Part shown: one piece after another, positions 43,267 to 51,149 of the stretch
Numbering within the stretch: the stretch's first letter is position 1
Layout of the letters: the number at the start of each line of letters is the position of its first letter
Program-made: the position numbers and the translations under genes
The notes under the pieces: generated by a model
Database searches by the model: none
The model's input: only the letters and a program-made list of their open reading frames with translations
Told to the model about the DNA's origin: nothing
From: an uncultured Kiloniellaceae bacterium
GTDB taxonomy: Bacteria; Pseudomonadota; Alphaproteobacteria; Kiloniellales; Kiloniellaceae
NCBI GenBank assembly: GCA_947493695.1
Contig: CANLSF010000008.1
Span: 1 to 64,000 of the forward strand
DNA: 64,000 nucleotides
Direction: 5' to 3'

Positions 43267-43773
43267 GTGAAATACGATCAGATCAAAGAAAAGCTGTTAT
43301 GAGAGAGCAGGCTTTTGGAGATTGCACAGTATCTTCAAACCTCTGAAGAGCCGACCTATCTTGCCGACCGTCACGTGTTGCACAGCGAACGGGAGAGGAT
43401 CAAAGGCCTGGACATAGCGGTCCGGGATCTGGGCATCCTGCTCGGCCTCGACCTCCTCAGGGACTGGACCCACGCGGCGGAGGAGATCCGTTGGCTCTTC
43501 ATCTCAAAACCCTATCTCTCGATAGATGGCAACTGGCTGGCCGGTGTGAAGAACGCGGCCCCGCCCTCCGTTGTCGTGCATCTGGCGAAGTCTGCGGGGG
43601 AGTTCCGGTCCATGAAGCAACCGCGCGCCTTGGCGAAGAAGCCGGATTTCGATGTAAGCCCTGCGGCGGACTTTTCCGGGTTCGACTGTTTGTATTTCGA
43701 GAACGCGATCGACGATGAGGGTCTCCCTGACTACACATGGTGCTTCCGGGTGAGGAATGGCAGGTTTCCTTGA
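43267..43773 (+). pseudogene. Paralogue of the 30224 gene, interrupted by an in-frame TGA
   Basis: Reading from GTG 43267 gives VKYDQIKEKLL, then TGA at 43300-43302, then ESRLLEIAQYLQTSEEP and onward to TGA 43771-43773 in the same frame. The whole aligns without gaps to the protein at 30224 (NYEEIWEQLL-H-DNCLIETIKSFEASED). The single TGA therefore replaces one codon. Either the gene is a recent pseudogene, or translation restarts downstream at TTG 43315 to give a 152-residue form. A purine-rich ribosome site (AGAGGAGAGG) precedes the GTG. Confidence 0.7.
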
Positions 43774-43792
43774 ATGCTGCGAAAAAAAAGAG

Positions 43793-43850
43793 CTGCAGTG
43801 TTGCCGATAGGATGCAAAATTTTAGACCTGACCCCATATTAAGACTGCAG
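43793..43850. repeat. Short element with CTGCAGT/ACTGCAG ends and a GACCTGACCCCAT core
   Basis: Perfect 7-bp inverted ends enclose 44 bp that contain TTTAGACCTGACCCCATA. The reverse complement ATGGGGTCAGGT recurs at 50249. It lies between the interrupted gene and the EamA gene. Confidence 0.45.
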
Positions 43851-43851
43851 A

Positions 43852-44703
43852 TCACGAAGCCCTGGTTCTGATCGAGAAAAGCACCGCGATAAAGACGAGC
43901 GATCCGCCGAGCAAGGTCGCGGTGCTTGGGATCTCCGTAAAGAGCAGAAATGCGAAAAGCGGCGCGAGCGGGGTTTCCAGCGCACTTAAAAGAGCGGTCT
44001 GTCCGGAGGGTACCCGTTTGGCGCCTTCCGCCAGGGTGACCGATGCAATGGCGAACAGCAGTCCGAACGCGGCGAGGATAAAGACTTCCGCCGGTTCGAC
44101 AGCGAGCGGGCTTCCAAACATCGCGGCAAGGGGCAGCAGGAACAGTGACTGCAGCACCTGAGGGCCTGCGCCGGGCGTTGAGGGGTATTTTCGGTAGATC
44201 ACCATGATCGTCGCCATGGCGATGGTCATCCAGAGGGCCAGAAAATCTCCGGTCAGGCTGATCTCTCCCAGAGAACCCGACACGATGATCGACACACCTG
44301 CTAGCGCGCCGGCAGATCCCGCCATCGTTCGTGCTGAAACCCTCTCGCCAATGGCAAACCAGGCCAGCAGCGCCGCGATCAGCGGGGCGGCGGCATAGAT
44401 CAGCGAAACATTGGCGATGGAGGTGAGCTTGAAGGAGGGGATAAAGGCGGCCGTGCCCAGCGCGCCAACCACGCCGATAGCCAATCCGCTGTAACCCATG
44501 CCCAGGAAATTCTGCCGCAGGCTACCGCGCCTTGCTGTCCAGAAGGTCGTGAAGGCAGCGGCAAAGAGGCCACGCCAAAAGATCACCTCCCACGACCCGG
44601 CGTCGACGCCCTTTGTGAAAAGGCCCGCCGTGCTGAAGGTGATCGCCGAAACCACGAGCAGAAGGACGCCGGTGGTATAGTCTGAGCGCGCGGCTTGCTT
44701 CAT
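43852..44703 (-). CDS. EamA-family (DMT) transporter
   Basis: The 283-residue protein has ten hydrophobic helices in two EamA repeats. The first repeat begins VVSAITFSTAGLFTKGVDAGSWEVIFWRGLFAAAF, and the second ends VPSGQTALLSALETPLAPLFAFLLFTE, which is the typical EamA closing motif. The family exports metabolites such as amino acids. Its start overlaps the DUF1127 gene stop by 4 bp, so they form one operon. Confidence 0.9.
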   Translation of the reverse strand: MKQAARSDYTTGVLLLVVSAITFSTAGLFTKGVDAGSWEVIFWRGLFAAAFTTFWTARRGSLRQNFLGMGYSGLAIGVVGALGTAAFIPSFKLTSIANVSLIYAAAPLIAALLAWFAIGERVSARTMAGSAGALAGVSIIVSGSLGEISLTGDFLALWMTIAMATIMVIYRKYPSTPGAGPQVLQSLFLLPLAAMFGSPLAVEPAEVFILAAFGLLFAIASVTLAEGAKRVPSGQTALLSALETPLAPLFAFLLFTEIPSTATLLGGSLVFIAVLFSIRTRAS

Positions 44704-45005
44704 GCCCGCCGGTCGCCGTTATCGAACCTTCTGCGGGCGATCGTGTCAGGTGTCTCGCGGATCATCTCCACCATACTCGGGACGACCCGAACGCGCTGCA
44801 GTCCTATGTCTGCCAGAGCGTGGTCATTCAAAGCCCGCAGCTCGCGGATCTCTGTGCGCCACCTCCACCAGCGGATCAGACCGCCGATCACCCGGCGAAG
44901 CGCGTCACCCGGGAATGCCGTTTCCGTCTCCACCAGGTTCGCACGCAGTTCGGGGTGCTCCGGGAAGCAGCTCTCCGGGCTGGGTGGCTGGCAAGTCGCG
45001 TTCAT
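44700..45005 (-). CDS. DUF1127 domain protein
   Basis: The 101-residue protein carries DUF1127 in its middle: RRVIGGLIRWWRWRTEIREL followed by RALNDHALADIGLQR. DUF1127 proteins are small, arginine-rich, and in alphaproteobacteria some act in RNA-linked or phosphate/stress responses. ATG 45005 follows AGGGAGAA. It is coupled to the downstream EamA gene. Confidence 0.82.
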   Translation of the reverse strand: MNATCQPPSPESCFPEHPELRANLVETETAFPGDALRRVIGGLIRWWRWRTEIRELRALNDHALADIGLQRVRVVPSMVEMIRETPDTIARRRFDNGDRRA

Positions 45006-45230
45006 GGCGTTCTCCCTCGGATGCCGCATCGCTCTTTTGTTGAGATCTTGGATTTAGAAATATTCAATAGAGTGAATCGCTTTTGTTGACGCAAATCGGG
45101 TGCTCATCAGCTTTGAATAGCTTAAAAGATAGGAATATTCATAATCTCGAACAAACGAGAAGATCTGTGCTAATCTGTTAGAAAATCTAAGCTATAGATG
45201 TCATCGCAGACCCAGGCAGAGATGTAGAGA

Positions 45231-46157
45231 ATGGCCCGGCCCCTCCCGCCCCTGAACGCACTCCGCGCCTTCGAAGCAGCCGCCCGGCACCTCAGCTTCA
45301 CCAAGGCGGCGGCGGAGTTGAGCGTCACGCCGGCTGCGATCAGTCATCAGATCAAGGCGCTTGAGGCGTTGCTGGGCGTGTCCCTGTTTCACCGCCTGCC
45401 ACGTGCGCTGCGCCTGACGGACGCCGGTCAGGCGGCCCTGCCGACCCTCAGTCAGGCTTTCGAAATGATGTCCCAGGGGGTCGAGCAGATCCGCGCCCAC
45501 AGCGAGAGCGGATTGCTGACCATCAGTGTCAGTCCCGCCTTCGGCGCCATGTGGCTGGTGCCCCGGTTGGAACGCTTTCGCGCCCGGCATCCGGAGATCG
45601 AAACCCGGATCGACGGTACCGACCGCCGGGTCGATCTGACGCGCGGCGATGCCGACGTGGCGCTGCGCTATGGCCCCGGCGGTTATGAGGGCGTGCGGGT
45701 CGACCGCCTGTTCGGCCAGGTCAACACACCGGTTTGCAGCCCGGCGCTCTTAAAGGGCGCGCGGCCCCTGCACAGACCGGAAGACCTGCGCCACCACACC
45801 CTGCTGCACATTGTCTGGAAAGACGCCGAGGCGAGCTGGCGCATGTGGCTGCTGGCCGCCGGCCTGCCCGAGATCGACCCGACCCGCGGTCCGCATTTCA
45901 CCCAGGAGAACATGGCGGTGCAGGCCGCGCTCGATGGCCAGGGCGTGGCTTTGGTCGGCGATATCCTGGCCGCCGACCACCTCGCCGCCGGTCGCCTCGC
46001 CCGCCCCTTCGCTCCGCATCTCAGCACGCCGCTCAGCTTCGCTTACTATCTGCTGAGCGCCAAAGACAACGCCGAGCAGCCCAAGGTCACCGCCTTTCGC
46101 AACTGGTTGCTCGAGGAAGCACGGGTGGCGCGGCCCGAGGCCGATGAGGAGGCTTGA
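45231..46157 (+). CDS. LysR-family regulator, GcvA-like
   Basis: This 308-residue protein has the GcvA-type HTH (LPPLNALRAFEAAARHLSFTKAAAELSVTPAAISHQIKALE spread over the first 45 residues). Its effector domain has FRARHPEIETRIDGTDRRVDLTRGDADVALRYGPG. GcvA-like LysR proteins regulate amino-acid or beta-lactamase genes. It is divergent from the DUF1127/EamA operon, so that transporter is the most likely target. Confidence 0.92.
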   Translation: MARPLPPLNALRAFEAAARHLSFTKAAAELSVTPAAISHQIKALEALLGVSLFHRLPRALRLTDAGQAALPTLSQAFEMMSQGVEQIRAHSESGLLTISVSPAFGAMWLVPRLERFRARHPEIETRIDGTDRRVDLTRGDADVALRYGPGGYEGVRVDRLFGQVNTPVCSPALLKGARPLHRPEDLRHHTLLHIVWKDAEASWRMWLLAAGLPEIDPTRGPHFTQENMAVQAALDGQGVALVGDILAADHLAAGRLARPFAPHLSTPLSFAYYLLSAKDNAEQPKVTAFRNWLLEEARVARPEADEEA

Positions 46158-46252
46158 GAGCGGGGAGACATTGATGTCACTGCGTATCGAGGCGGATAGC
46201 TGTTCCCTGCTTTTATTTTGAATGTGAACGACGCTGAATTTAAGGCCTGATT

Positions 46253-46269
46253 CTAATCGCAGATTAGAT
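46253..46269. repeat. 7-bp inverted repeat TCTAATC-GCA-GATTAGA
   Basis: A perfect inverted repeat lies 67 bp upstream of the gene at 46336. It could be an operator for that gene; nothing else supports it. Confidence 0.4.
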
Positions 46270-46335
46270 CGAAGCTATGTTGCGCCAACACATGCAATGC
46301 GAATATAATCGGAATTTCCGCAACAGGAGGTTGAT

Positions 46336-47064
46336 GTGCCTAGCTTAGCTGACTTCCGCGAGAAACTTAAGGACGACACCGATGCTGCGATGACCCAGTA
46401 CAGCATCCTCATCGACGCTCCAAGTTTAGATTACACCGGCGTCGGTACCGAGAACGTAGCGTTTGACGAGTTCAAACAGGTGAAGGTTGTTTTCGAGTAC
46501 AAATTGGAAACTGGAAAGCACATTATCAGCATGCGCGCCGCATCCAACGGCGATGGCAGGAAAATCTGGTATCTGCCCTGGAAGAATGACGCCTTTGGTG
46601 CCGTCGCAAAGGCCACTCTTGATGGCAAGGGGCCACGCTATTTTGTGACGTCACAGTTGGATGGATGTCGATTTACGATACAATACCACGATACCGACCG
46701 GAAGACGGCCACCGTCCTCCATCTGGCAGGGGATCATGGTGGACCGGGTAAGCTGGGATCCGAAAAAAGGGATGTGCTGGAGACACAGAACCTCCCCAAT
46801 GGCTCGAAACCCACACTGAAGCGCCGATTCTCGATTGGCTTTGGCCCAGGCAAGAATAGCGCTTCCGGTGCGGCTTACAAGCTGAGCAGGTCTAGCACCA
46901 GTTACTACGATGGTGGCATGGGAACCGTGTTCGGGTACCGCAACAAAGCGGATGCCTGGGTGTTTTACGGACTTGATATTGAAAGAAACCAAGGCAAGGG
47001 GCTGATCAATCTCGGGACTGGTAACAAGGTCACTGGATCGCTCAACGCGAACTCTCAGTTGTAA
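46336..47064 (+). CDS. Hypothetical protein with a CNF/CheD-like LxGC...H motif
   Basis: The 242-residue product has no recognised full-length family. Residues 103-135 read FVTSQLDGC-RFTIQYHD...ATVLHLAGDHGG, with C111 and H129. This resembles the LSGC...H arrangement of the CNF1, BLF1 and CheD glutamine-deamidase fold in motif and spacing only. The N terminus and the glycine/serine-rich C terminus are unassigned, and there is no signal peptide. GTG 46336 follows AACAGGAGGTTGAT, a strong ribosome site. Deamidase activity is speculation. Confidence 0.6.
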   Translation: MPSLADFREKLKDDTDAAMTQYSILIDAPSLDYTGVGTENVAFDEFKQVKVVFEYKLETGKHIISMRAASNGDGRKIWYLPWKNDAFGAVAKATLDGKGPRYFVTSQLDGCRFTIQYHDTDRKTATVLHLAGDHGGPGKLGSEKRDVLETQNLPNGSKPTLKRRFSIGFGPGKNSASGAAYKLSRSSTSYYDGGMGTVFGYRNKADAWVFYGLDIERNQGKGLINLGTGNKVTGSLNANSQL

Positions 47065-47177
47065 GGCCGACCGTCGTCGGTCTTTATGTGTCAGATAGAC
47101 CTCAGACCACAATTTCCAGGCTTTCTGCCCAAGGTTCGCGCGCCAAACCGGGACCTGCCCCTGACGACTTTGCGAGG

Positions 47178-48059
47178 TTACAGACTCTCCTCCTTCACCC
47201 GCCGCTCGCGGTAGAAAGTGTAGATCCCCATGCCGACGACGACGAGGCTGCCGAAGAGTGTCCAGCCGTCGGGCACCTCGCCGAACAGCAGCAGGCCCAG
47301 CAGGATCGCCCAGATCAGCACCGAGTAGCGGAAGGGCGAAACGAAGCTGACCTCGCCCACCCGCATGGTCATCACGGCGAAGAGGTAGCCGAAGAAGAGG
47401 AAGCCCGCCGCACCTGCCAGGAATGCCAGGGCGCTGCCGCTGACCGGCTGCCAGGGCACGGTCAGGGACATCAGGCCGCCGACCGCGGTGAGGACGAAGG
47501 AGGAACTGAGCGCGACATAGGCCGAGGGTATGCCCGCCGAAAGGCGCCGGGTCGTGAGGTCCCGCAGCACGATGAAACCGACCGCCGCGACCGCCCAGAG
47601 CGCATAGGCGTTAAAGCCCTCACCGCCCGGGCGCACGATGATCAGGACGCCGGAAAAACCCACCGCGATCGCCGTGTAGCGCCGCCAGCCGACCTTTTCG
47701 CCCATGAAAAGTGCGGCGGCCAGGGTGACCGCCAGGGGCAGGGCCTGCAGGATGGCCGTCGCATTGGCGATCGGCATGTTGAAGAGCGCGGTCAGGAAAC
47801 ACAGCGTGCCCCCGACCTCCGCCGCCGCCCGCACCGCCATGATCCCGGCGTCGCGGCGGGACGGCAGATAGAAGAGCGCGCCGCGCTGCCGCACGAGCAG
47901 GCCGACCAGCAGTGTCGCGAAGATGCCGCGCAGGAAGATGATCTGATAGAACCCGAGCTCCCCCGAGATCAGCTTGATGGTCGCGTCGTTCAGCGCAAAG
48001 CCCGCCATGGAAATGGACATGAAGAGGGCGCCGCGGACATTGTCGGAAAGGTTCTGCAT
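47178..48059 (-). CDS. EamA-family (DMT) transporter
   Basis: The 293-residue protein has ten hydrophobic helices. It opens MSISMAGFALNDATIKLISGELGFYQIIFLRGIFATLLVG, a common start of RhaT/EamA exporters, and closes with FRYSVLIWAILLGLLLFGEVPDGWTLFGSLVVVGMGIYTFYRERR. The substrate is unknown. It is a separate unit from the EamA gene at 43852, which belongs to a different branch. Confidence 0.9.
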   Translation of the reverse strand: MQNLSDNVRGALFMSISMAGFALNDATIKLISGELGFYQIIFLRGIFATLLVGLLVRQRGALFYLPSRRDAGIMAVRAAAEVGGTLCFLTALFNMPIANATAILQALPLAVTLAAALFMGEKVGWRRYTAIAVGFSGVLIIVRPGGEGFNAYALWAVAAVGFIVLRDLTTRRLSAGIPSAYVALSSSFVLTAVGGLMSLTVPWQPVSGSALAFLAGAAGFLFFGYLFAVMTMRVGEVSFVSPFRYSVLIWAILLGLLLFGEVPDGWTLFGSLVVVGMGIYTFYRERRVKEESL

Positions 48060-48208
48060 AGGCGGGGGAGATTAACCGACTAAGGGGCCCGATAGCCATG
48101 CTGCTTCTGCACCCCCCTCCCGCTCTGCTGCCGGAGCGTCTCTGATTTGAAAGAGTGGGGGCTCAACTTGCGCCTGGTTACATTACTTTGCGACAAAGTC
48201 GAAGCGCG

Positions 48209-48577
48209 CTATCTATTCGCCAATGATTTCAGCTGATCGAGTGCAATTTGTCTGTAAAACCTGGAGTCACATGCCCCCAAAGATTCTTGATAGACAATGC
48301 GAGCTTCCTCAACCAAGCCTTCGTCAATCAATTTACCGGCTTTGATAATGGCATCGCCGAGCGATCTTGCCCCACTTCGTTTCAAGTCTCGAACCTGTTT
48401 TACCAATTCGACGAAGTTGTCTGGACGCACCTCAACGCCTCTGCTTTCTTCGCTCGCCAACTCCTGCAACATTCGCATCAACGCATTTCTTGAAGTTTCA
48501 GCAAACTGCTGCCGAAGATCGTTGTCTGATAGTGAACCCCAATAATCAAGTTGGTCAAAGTCAGTAGTATCAGACAT
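48209..48577 (-). CDS. Hypothetical protein
   Basis: The 122-residue acidic, helical protein has no recognised domain. The sequence LIDEGLVEEARIVYQESLGACDSRFYRQIALDQLK has a TPR-like helical look in its last 35 residues. It is the first gene of an AT-richer island. Confidence 0.6.
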   Translation of the reverse strand: MSDTTDFDQLDYWGSLSDNDLRQQFAETSRNALMRMLQELASEESRGVEVRPDNFVELVKQVRDLKRSGARSLGDAIIKAGKLIDEGLVEEARIVYQESLGACDSRFYRQIALDQLKSLANR

Positions 48578-48782
48578 CGCAGTTCCCAGATAATTTTCGA
48601 AATACGAGCATTAGCTATAGCTCATTTGGTGTGGGCAGGTTCAGGCTTGTTTTGTGCGTCCTTGGCCACAAAGCCATAGTCGGGCACTTGATACAAATTC
48701 CCGTAAAAATGAACAGTTAATCAATTCTTATTGCCACTGAAGATAAGTGAGGTGTCACAACTCATGGTATGTGGGAAATTTG

Positions 48783-49187
48783 ATGCCGACTCTGCACTTC
48801 ATGACTCTTTTGGTGGCTCTTATCCTGTATCAATCCGCACTTGTTTACGGGTATTTTAGCGTTAGGACGTTGAGTGCCGATCAGCGTACGATTTTTACAC
48901 AGGGCGCTGGAGCTCGTTGGTTCGCCGTTGCGCTCTTTGCGGTGTTTTTGACGGGCGTCTGGGTGGATGATCCTCTTTGGAAACTGCTTTTAATGTTTCT
49001 GCCAATGATCATTTTCACCGGATCGGGGTTTGGCTCTGCAAAGAAGTTGAAGGCGAGTGGGTTTTCGGCGGATTTCGTGCGGCGAATTTCACGAGCGAAT
49101 TTTATGTTTTACGGAAGCGCCTTCGGTTTTGCGTCGTACGTCTGTTTGACCATATTTTACGCATGTTCGTGCACGGTAGATCAATAG
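48783..49187 (+). CDS. Hypothetical four-helix membrane protein
   Basis: The product has about 134 residues with four hydrophobic segments (LLVALILYQSALVYGYF; WFAVALFAVFLTGVW; WKLLLMFLPMIIFTGSG; ANFMFYGSAFGFASYVCLTIF). The family is unknown. ATG 48783 is preferred over the GTG at 48747. Confidence 0.55.
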   Translation: MPTLHFMTLLVALILYQSALVYGYFSVRTLSADQRTIFTQGAGARWFAVALFAVFLTGVWVDDPLWKLLLMFLPMIIFTGSGFGSAKKLKASGFSADFVRRISRANFMFYGSAFGFASYVCLTIFYACSCTVDQ

Positions 49188-49282
49188 AATTTACGCGTTG
49201 TTATGTTTGCGGTACGTGAGCCCGGTCACAAAGATTCTTTAACTGCCTCAAGCGATGTGCTGAGGGAGATGGATGATGAAGT

Positions 49283-49504
49283 ATGATCACAGATAAAAAA
49301 ACCGCAAAACAAGTGAGCAGATTGCTTCTACATTGCTGCTCCGACCTTGATCAATCGGTGTCTTTAGTGATGGAGTATTGCGATAAAGAAGAGTTTCAGG
49401 AGTACAGAAAAACCATGGGTGATGTCATGGGTATACTATATCAAGATATTCTGGCCCCTATTTATAAATTACATCCCGAATTGAAACTGGATGAATTAGA
49501 TTAG
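49283..49504 (+). CDS. Small conserved-looking hypothetical protein
   Basis: The 73-residue, acidic, cytosolic product ends APIYKLHPELKLDELD. It reads like a conserved small proteobacterial protein with a helical DQSVSLVMEYCDKEEFQEYRK centre. Function unknown. ATG 49283 follows GAGGGAGATGG. Confidence 0.6.
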   Translation: MITDKKTAKQVSRLLLHCCSDLDQSVSLVMEYCDKEEFQEYRKTMGDVMGILYQDILAPIYKLHPELKLDELD

Positions 49505-49651
49505 GACACTATCAAGCGCCTGAGGTAGCGCAACCTGATCACGATTATACACTGAGGCAGATCTTGCTTCCTGCATCAGGTCCAGGGAGGATGCGACAAC
49601 TGAGACCTCACTTCCTTCGCTGGCTTCGTTCCTTAAGACTGAGGATTCAAA

Positions 49652-50188
49652 ATGACGTCGATGGTGGTTCAGTTTCATGCAACACCAGAAGAAATCCTGG
49701 AGTTTATCAAATCGGTAACTCTTGACCTCCGACTGACATTGACACTTGTGCGCTTTAAGCCTTTTTTTTTGAAAGAGCTGGAGAGCAGGGAGATACAACG
49801 TCTAAACGATTTGAGTTCTGCGGATCTAGGTGTGTCCTATTTATTGAGTCAGCAGCCTCTGAATCTCGAGGCAAATTCGAAAAATATGACTTTGGAACTG
49901 AATCCTGGATGTGTGATTGTCGAAGTAGGAAAAATGACAGAATTTGCACTTCACGAATCATGCTTATCGTTTGTGTCTGAAGATCATGAAGAAATCGGAA
50001 CGGCAAAAAAAGTAACCTCACGTTTAAAGAAGATTACTCGCGCGGGAGTCGATGTCGTGAATTCAGAGTCCGGCGCTACCGGCAGGATACGATCACATCG
50101 TTACAGCGAAGGCGCGCGTATTAAATGTAAGGAGGGCCTAAAGTTAATTCCCCTGTCAGGATCGAACTATATTCGAATTCCAGAATGA
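49652..50188 (+). CDS. Hypothetical protein
   Basis: The 178-residue product is cytosolic and low in GC compared with the flanks. There is no recognised domain; the N terminus MVVQFHATPEEILEFIKS could be a small alpha/beta domain and the C terminus is basic. It is one of the island genes with 49283 and 50279. Confidence 0.55.
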   Translation: MTSMVVQFHATPEEILEFIKSVTLDLRLTLTLVRFKPFFLKELESREIQRLNDLSSADLGVSYLLSQQPLNLEANSKNMTLELNPGCVIVEVGKMTEFALHESCLSFVSEDHEEIGTAKKVTSRLKKITRAGVDVVNSESGATGRIRSHRYSEGARIKCKEGLKLIPLSGSNYIRIPE

Positions 50189-50248
50189 CATTCTGATGAA
50201 ACACTGTAACCGTGATCAGGTCTCAATTTGAGCGTGACCTAGTTGTAG

Positions 50249-50260
50249 ATGGGGTCAGGT
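50249..50260. repeat. Second copy of the ATGGGGTCAGGT motif
   Basis: ATGGGGTCAGGT occurs between two island genes, near a related CAGGTCTCAATTTGAG at 50217-50232. The reverse complement is at 43824-43835. Confidence 0.4.
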
Positions 50261-50278
50261 TGAGCTACCCCTATCAAA

Positions 50279-50842
50279 TTGAAACTGATTCCTTATAAGT
50301 ACCAATGTTGGTTAGAGATGCTTGATCCAGATCTCCCAATTCGTATGTACTTGGAAGCCATGAGCCGGATTCACGACGCGAACATTCTTAGCTCAGCGTT
50401 ACGAAAACGTTCCGATTCAGCGCCGATCATTAGGATACTCGCGTTCGAAGTTTTGCTGAAATGCGTTCTGGTGATCTGTAATAAGAGGCTTCAGAAAGGC
50501 CACAATTATTGTGATCTTTGGAATCAGATTCCTGATTCAGAAAGAGAATCAATCTTGAAAACTGCCCAGGAAAGAATGCCAGGTCATGCGAATCTTAGTG
50601 ACTTGAATGCGCTGTTTGAGGCCTACACAAACATTTTTATGCGGGCTCGTTATAGTTATGAAAAATACAAAGACCTGACTAACGATGAGATTAAAGAACG
50701 AGGTGAGCGATGGATCGCTAATGGTGGTAAAATAGAAGACGCTGATTTCGCGTATTATCCCTCGGAGTTGACCTGCCTGATTGCTGGTTTAAGTCACTTT
50801 ATTGAAGACCGGTTGAGCATAAAGTCAGGCGTCCAAATTTAA
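50279..50842 (+). CDS. Hypothetical protein, HEPN-like
   Basis: The 187-residue product is mostly helical. RILAFEVLLKCVLVI, KGHNYCDLWNQIP and FMRARYSYEKYK resemble the helix order and the RYPYE end of HEPN-type proteins, which occur in toxin, defence and kinase-like settings. No RX4-6H RNase motif is obvious. The start is TTG 50279 or the internal ATG at 50318. Low GC and position suggest recent acquisition. Confidence 0.5.
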   Translation: MKLIPYKYQCWLEMLDPDLPIRMYLEAMSRIHDANILSSALRKRSDSAPIIRILAFEVLLKCVLVICNKRLQKGHNYCDLWNQIPDSERESILKTAQERMPGHANLSDLNALFEAYTNIFMRARYSYEKYKDLTNDEIKERGERWIANGGKIEDADFAYYPSELTCLIAGLSHFIEDRLSIKSGVQI

Positions 50843-50913
50843 ATTTCAAACAATACTAGCAGGTTTGCCGTTATCCGCCCCGAAGCAGCGGTGAAAGATT
50901 GTATTGGGGGCGC

Positions 50914-50931
50914 GGGGGAACGCGTTCCCCC
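50914..50931. terminator. Perfect 18-bp GC palindrome
   Basis: GGGGGAACGCGTTCCCCC lies between the convergent HEPN-like gene and the DUF2783 gene. It probably terminates one or both units, although no T-run follows. Confidence 0.55.
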
Positions 50932-50951
50932 GAATCAGTTTCCCCTATTCC

Positions 50952-51149
50952 CTACAAACCCTTCCCCGCCGCCTCAACGGCTTCCGCAATCACACCTTCA
51001 TCCCCAACATGATTCGCCAGCAGCAGCACCAGCCGGCTGTTGAAGGCCTGGCTCTGGTCAGCCGTTAAATCACGATGCGCGTCGATCAGGACCTGATAGA
51101 TATCGTCCGGACGGGCGAGGCGGGCTTCGCTTTTGAGAGAATTGCTCAT
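50952..51149 (-). CDS. DUF2783 domain protein
   Basis: The 65-residue protein has the DUF2783 pattern RPDDIYQVLIDAHRDLT and FNSRLVLLLANHVGD. It overlaps the upstream oxidoreductase gene by 4 bp (ATGA). DUF2783 proteins regularly accompany flavin monooxygenases in aromatic catabolic operons; the biochemical role is unknown. Confidence 0.85.
   Translation of the reverse strand: MSNSLKSEARLARPDDIYQVLIDAHRDLTADQSQAFNSRLVLLLANHVGDEGVIAEAVEAAGKGL

Noticed and set aside
43300-43302. TGA as selenocysteine
   Set aside because: The aligned residue in the paralogue is histidine, no redox motif surrounds it and no SECIS-like hairpin is evident.
47088-48083. Plus-strand open frame of 331 codons
   Set aside because: Antisense to the EamA transporter; composition is His/Arg/Gln-rich, typical of a shadow frame.
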